From: CBDFKB01 sp965248715
GTDB lineage: Bacteria > Pseudomonadota > Alphaproteobacteria > Rhizobiales > Rhizobiaceae
DNA: 64,000 nt
Direction: 5' to 3'
NCBI GenBank assembly: GCA_965248715.1
Contig: CBDFKB010000005.1
Span: forward strand, 200,292 to 264,291
In this document: one piece after another, positions 62,001 to 64,000 of the stretch
How the letters are laid out: each line of letters opens with the position of its first letter
How positions within the stretch are numbered: position 1 is the stretch's first letter
Made by a program: the position numbers and the translations under genes
Notes under the pieces: model-generated
Database searches by the model: none
Told to the model about the DNA's origin: nothing
What the model saw: the letters and a program-made list of their open reading frames with translations, nothing else

Positions 62001-62105
62001 TAGTGCGTGTCACGAAGCGTTGGTTTCGCTTCGTCGCGCTATCTCTTTGTTTATGCGTGTCATTTTCCCCAAAACCGGTGCCCACTTTTGGGTGACACGC
62101 TCTAG
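62000..62105. repeat. repeat P1 copy 8 (type II)
   Basis: 106 bp with CTAG edges; left edge shared with IS-B, right edge carrying the PilZ stop codon (minus strand). Arms GCGTGTCA/TGACACGC and CCCAAAA/TTTTGGG. Confidence 0.93.
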
Positions 62106-62617
62106 TCTGAATCCAGGATGATTTTGCTGCGCCTGCCGAAACTGGACGGTACCACAATGCCGCGTCCGAATTCGTACAGCTTTTCTTCGACTTCTTCTTC
62201 CTCTTCCACAATGTCGATATGTGGTTTGGCGCCGCGGTCGCCGGTCAGTAAATCCCTTTCTTCAATCGGAACATAGGCTGTTTCCGAGGGTTTTAGCTGT
62301 TGTTTCATTGGCCGTTGAAATTGCTCGATTGGCGATGTGAAGGCGACACCGATCTCCTGGCTGCTGCGCCATACGACCTGACAATTCACGCGAATACCGT
62401 CTAACCCTACCGTTAGGGTGAATTCACCAGGGACCGCCGATGGGGTCTCGAATTTTAATCTGGCCCCAGTTTCCGATATATTGCGCAACACGCATTCGAC
62501 ATCGCTAAATCGCTCATCGAACTTAGCCGACGCGCGTTTAAAAGTACGTTTGCGCACTGCACAGCGATTTTCTGGGCAGGCGGGACCGGTTTCAGTGGTG
62601 CTCTTCAATTTGGTCAT
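62102..62617 (-). CDS. PilZ domain protein
   Basis: 171 residues. The N-terminal region holds a PilZ-like domain: basic NRCAVRKRTFKRASAKF, then DVECVLRNISETGARLKFE with the NxSxxG c-di-GMP-binding element. The arginine-rich motif RxxxR is present in modified form (RKRTFKR), so c-di-GMP binding is possible but not certain. The acidic tail (EEEEEVEEKLYE) is unusual. ATG 62617 is chosen. The stop TAG lies in the CTAG edge of P1 copy 8. Confidence 0.82.
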   Translation of the reverse strand: MTKLKSTTETGPACPENRCAVRKRTFKRASAKFDERFSDVECVLRNISETGARLKFETPSAVPGEFTLTVGLDGIRVNCQVVWRSSQEIGVAFTSPIEQFQRPMKQQLKPSETAYVPIEERDLLTGDRGAKPHIDIVEEEEEVEEKLYEFGRGIVVPSSFGRRSKIILDSD

Positions 62618-62927
62618 TTTCTCGCTCAAGCGGCCCGAATTTCCTCAACTGCTCCTCGGTTCGGTGCCGTATTATTGCCGTATCGTACTAAAAGGCGATC
62701 TCCAAAACATTAACGGCAGCGCTAAAAATCTTGCGGCATTTCATGCGACCCAATATTCATCTGAACAAATTACAATTTAGTGGGCAATAGATCTGATTTT
62801 GCCCGTGGCGCCATATGTTTCTCCCGCCAAAGGTCTGTTGACGATCATGGCGATGACGCTGGCGTGACCGCTTTATCCCGCGAAACCAATGTGCTGGAGC
62901 CTTGTCAAGTGGGGTGATCCGACCAAT
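62618..62927. other. intergenic region upstream of the PilZ gene
   Basis: About 310 bases. Near 62830 aaggtctgttgacgatcatgg resembles a repeat-C end, without a partner. Otherwise I see no gene or repeat. The promoter of the PilZ gene probably lies near 62640-62720. Confidence 0.4.
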
Positions 62928-63077
62928 ATCTGAGTACCTCTAAAAATCCTTGATTTTGTTGGGCTGGATGTGATTTTGAAGTTTCGAGTACCGGATAATA
63001 TGTTGAAATATTTGAGAAACGCAGAGCGAAAAATTGCTCCCAGGACCCAAAAGAAGGGTTTTTAGAAGTGCTCATCT
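62928..63077. repeat. repeat D copy 2 (uninterrupted)
   Basis: 150 bp with imperfect inverted ends (ATCTGAGTACCTCTAAAAAT; inverted right end AGATGAGCACTTCTAAAAAC). It matches D1 on the opposite strand and contains the intact target ggataata (62993-63000) where E inserted in D1. Confidence 0.88.
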
Positions 63078-63216
63078 GGTTGCCTTGGTATTCTTGGGTC
63101 CTGACCCTTGGAAATCCTGCTATGAATTCGCCATCATAATGCGCGACAATTGCCGCGACCGGTTGGCCTACATTCACAAACGATCGATTAACGAAGTTTC
63201 TTATGGAGAAAAAATC

Positions 63217-64000
63217 ATGCCTCCACTCATGGAGATGCTACTGAATACCCACGGCAATTCTTTCAGTGATGTTGGTTCCAGGCTGGGCCTGAGTGCTGAT
63301 CAGAGCGAGCAGGCGATGGCGGCGCTAATGCCGGCATTCGCACAAAGCCTCAAACGCAACGCCGCCGATCCTACCGGCATGGGGCGGTTTGTGGCTGCAT
63401 TGGCCAGCGGTCGGCACCAGCAATATGGTGATGATCCAAGCGCTGCTTTTACCCGCCAAGGCACACTGGATGGCAACGGCATTCTCGGCCATTTGTTCGG
63501 ATCAAAGGATGTCAGCCGGGCGGTCGCCGCCCATGCTGCCCAATCAACTGGCATTAGCTCTTCGATCTTGAAGCAATTGTTGCCGGTAATCGCTTCGATG
63601 GTGATGGGCGGGTTGTTCAAGCAGTCGACAGGTAATGTGCGTGGCGGCGGTGGCCGGGCCGGCGGCGGAATTTTGGGCCAGATCATGGAACAGGTTTTGG
63701 CGCCCGGCGCCGGGCGAAACGCTCCGCGGCGCGGTTCCGGCCGGATAATCCGCTTGGTGATATTCTCGGTCAGGTGATGGGCGGCAGTGGCGCGGCCAAG
63801 CAGCCGACCGCGCGTCAAGGCGATAAACTCGGCAAGATATTCGAGGAAATGTTTTCTGGCGACCGTAAATCTAATACCCGAGAGCAAACCAATCCAGGCG
63901 GCATTTTGGGTGAATTGATGAAAGGCGGGCGTGACCCATTTGACAATTCGCTCAACCGCCGTCAACAACCACGCCAATCTGATCGATTGCACCGTCAACA
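63217..64000 (+). pseudogene. DUF937-like protein, frameshifted and cut by window end
   Basis: From ATG 63217 (GGAG upstream) the first frame codes about 187 residues: a helical DUF937-type domain (MPPLMEMLLNTHGNSFSDVG, ILKQLLPVIASMVMGGLF) and a glycine-rich GGGRAGGGILGQIMEQVL. It stops at 63777. From about 63744 a -1 frame continues the same pattern, DNPLGDILGQVMGG and NPGGILGELMKGG, open to the window end. The continuity shows a frameshift near 63735-63745, either a real mutation or a sequencing error. Function unknown. Confidence 0.75.

Overview
The window looks like a chromosomal segment of an alphaproteobacterium, most plausibly from or near the Hyphomicrobiales. The evidence is gene content and order: the series pdxH, J-domain protein, fabI, histidine phosphatase, aroC, ribB-type, HDAC-like, xseB, dxs; a SciP-type cell-cycle regulator; an IalB-family protein; a DUF6101 protein; argH divergent from a TlpA-like thioredoxin with lptM-lysA beyond; and rsmE next to a class III gshA. 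Nearly all genes are ordinary housekeeping or metabolic genes. I saw no rRNA, tRNA, CRISPR, prophage or recognisable defence system.

Layout. 1-6.3 kb: cytochrome oxidase subunits I and II, with the start of another gene at the left edge, then ialB, tldD and a sugar dehydrogenase-like protein. 6.3-18 kb: pdxH, a surface lipoprotein, a J-domain protein, fabI, phosphatase, aroC, ribB with a decayed RibA half, an FG-GAP protein, HDAC-like, xseB, dxs and a secreted unknown. 18-33.6 kb: acyl-CoA dehydrogenase, Sua5, FAD-linked dehydrogenase, DUF6101, lysA-lptM, argH, tlpA, esterase, M24 peptidase, fatty acid hydroxylase, lipoprotein, thiamine pyrophosphokinase, YdcF-like and SciP. 33.6-48.8 kb: a 1.2 kb repeat block, ubiA, purD, a GDCCVxC/merF pair, glyS, three small genes, glyQ, MFS transporter, S49 peptidase, tRNA methyltransferase, DUF2007, polyprenyl synthase and rnhB. 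48.9-64 kb: radical SAM protein, two saccharopine dehydrogenases, IS-A, LysR, lutABC, an unknown CxxC protein, rsmE, gshA, IS-B, PilZ and a frameshifted DUF937 protein running off the window.

The remarkable part is between the genes. At least seven families of short non-autonomous repeats (named here P1, P2, A, B, C, D/E and F) and two IS5-type insertion sequences populate the intergenic spaces. P1, P2, B, C and both insertion sequences have CTAG (or TTAG/CTAA) at their edges. They often share that tetramer, forming chains such as P1-P1, P2-B, P1-C, IS-P1 and IS-P2. In five host genes the TAG of the edge is the stop codon itself. Other repeat ends appear to supply a ribosome binding site or part of a start codon. 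One repeat (E) is inserted in another (D) with a clean 8-bp target duplication, and an unoccupied copy of D elsewhere in the window proves the insertion. I regard this CTAG-directed repeat system, with P1 subtypes whose hairpin arms covary, as the best candidate for something new here.

Limits: everything was read by eye from sequence. Family names rest on motifs and gene order, not on searches. Start codons are marked where uncertain.
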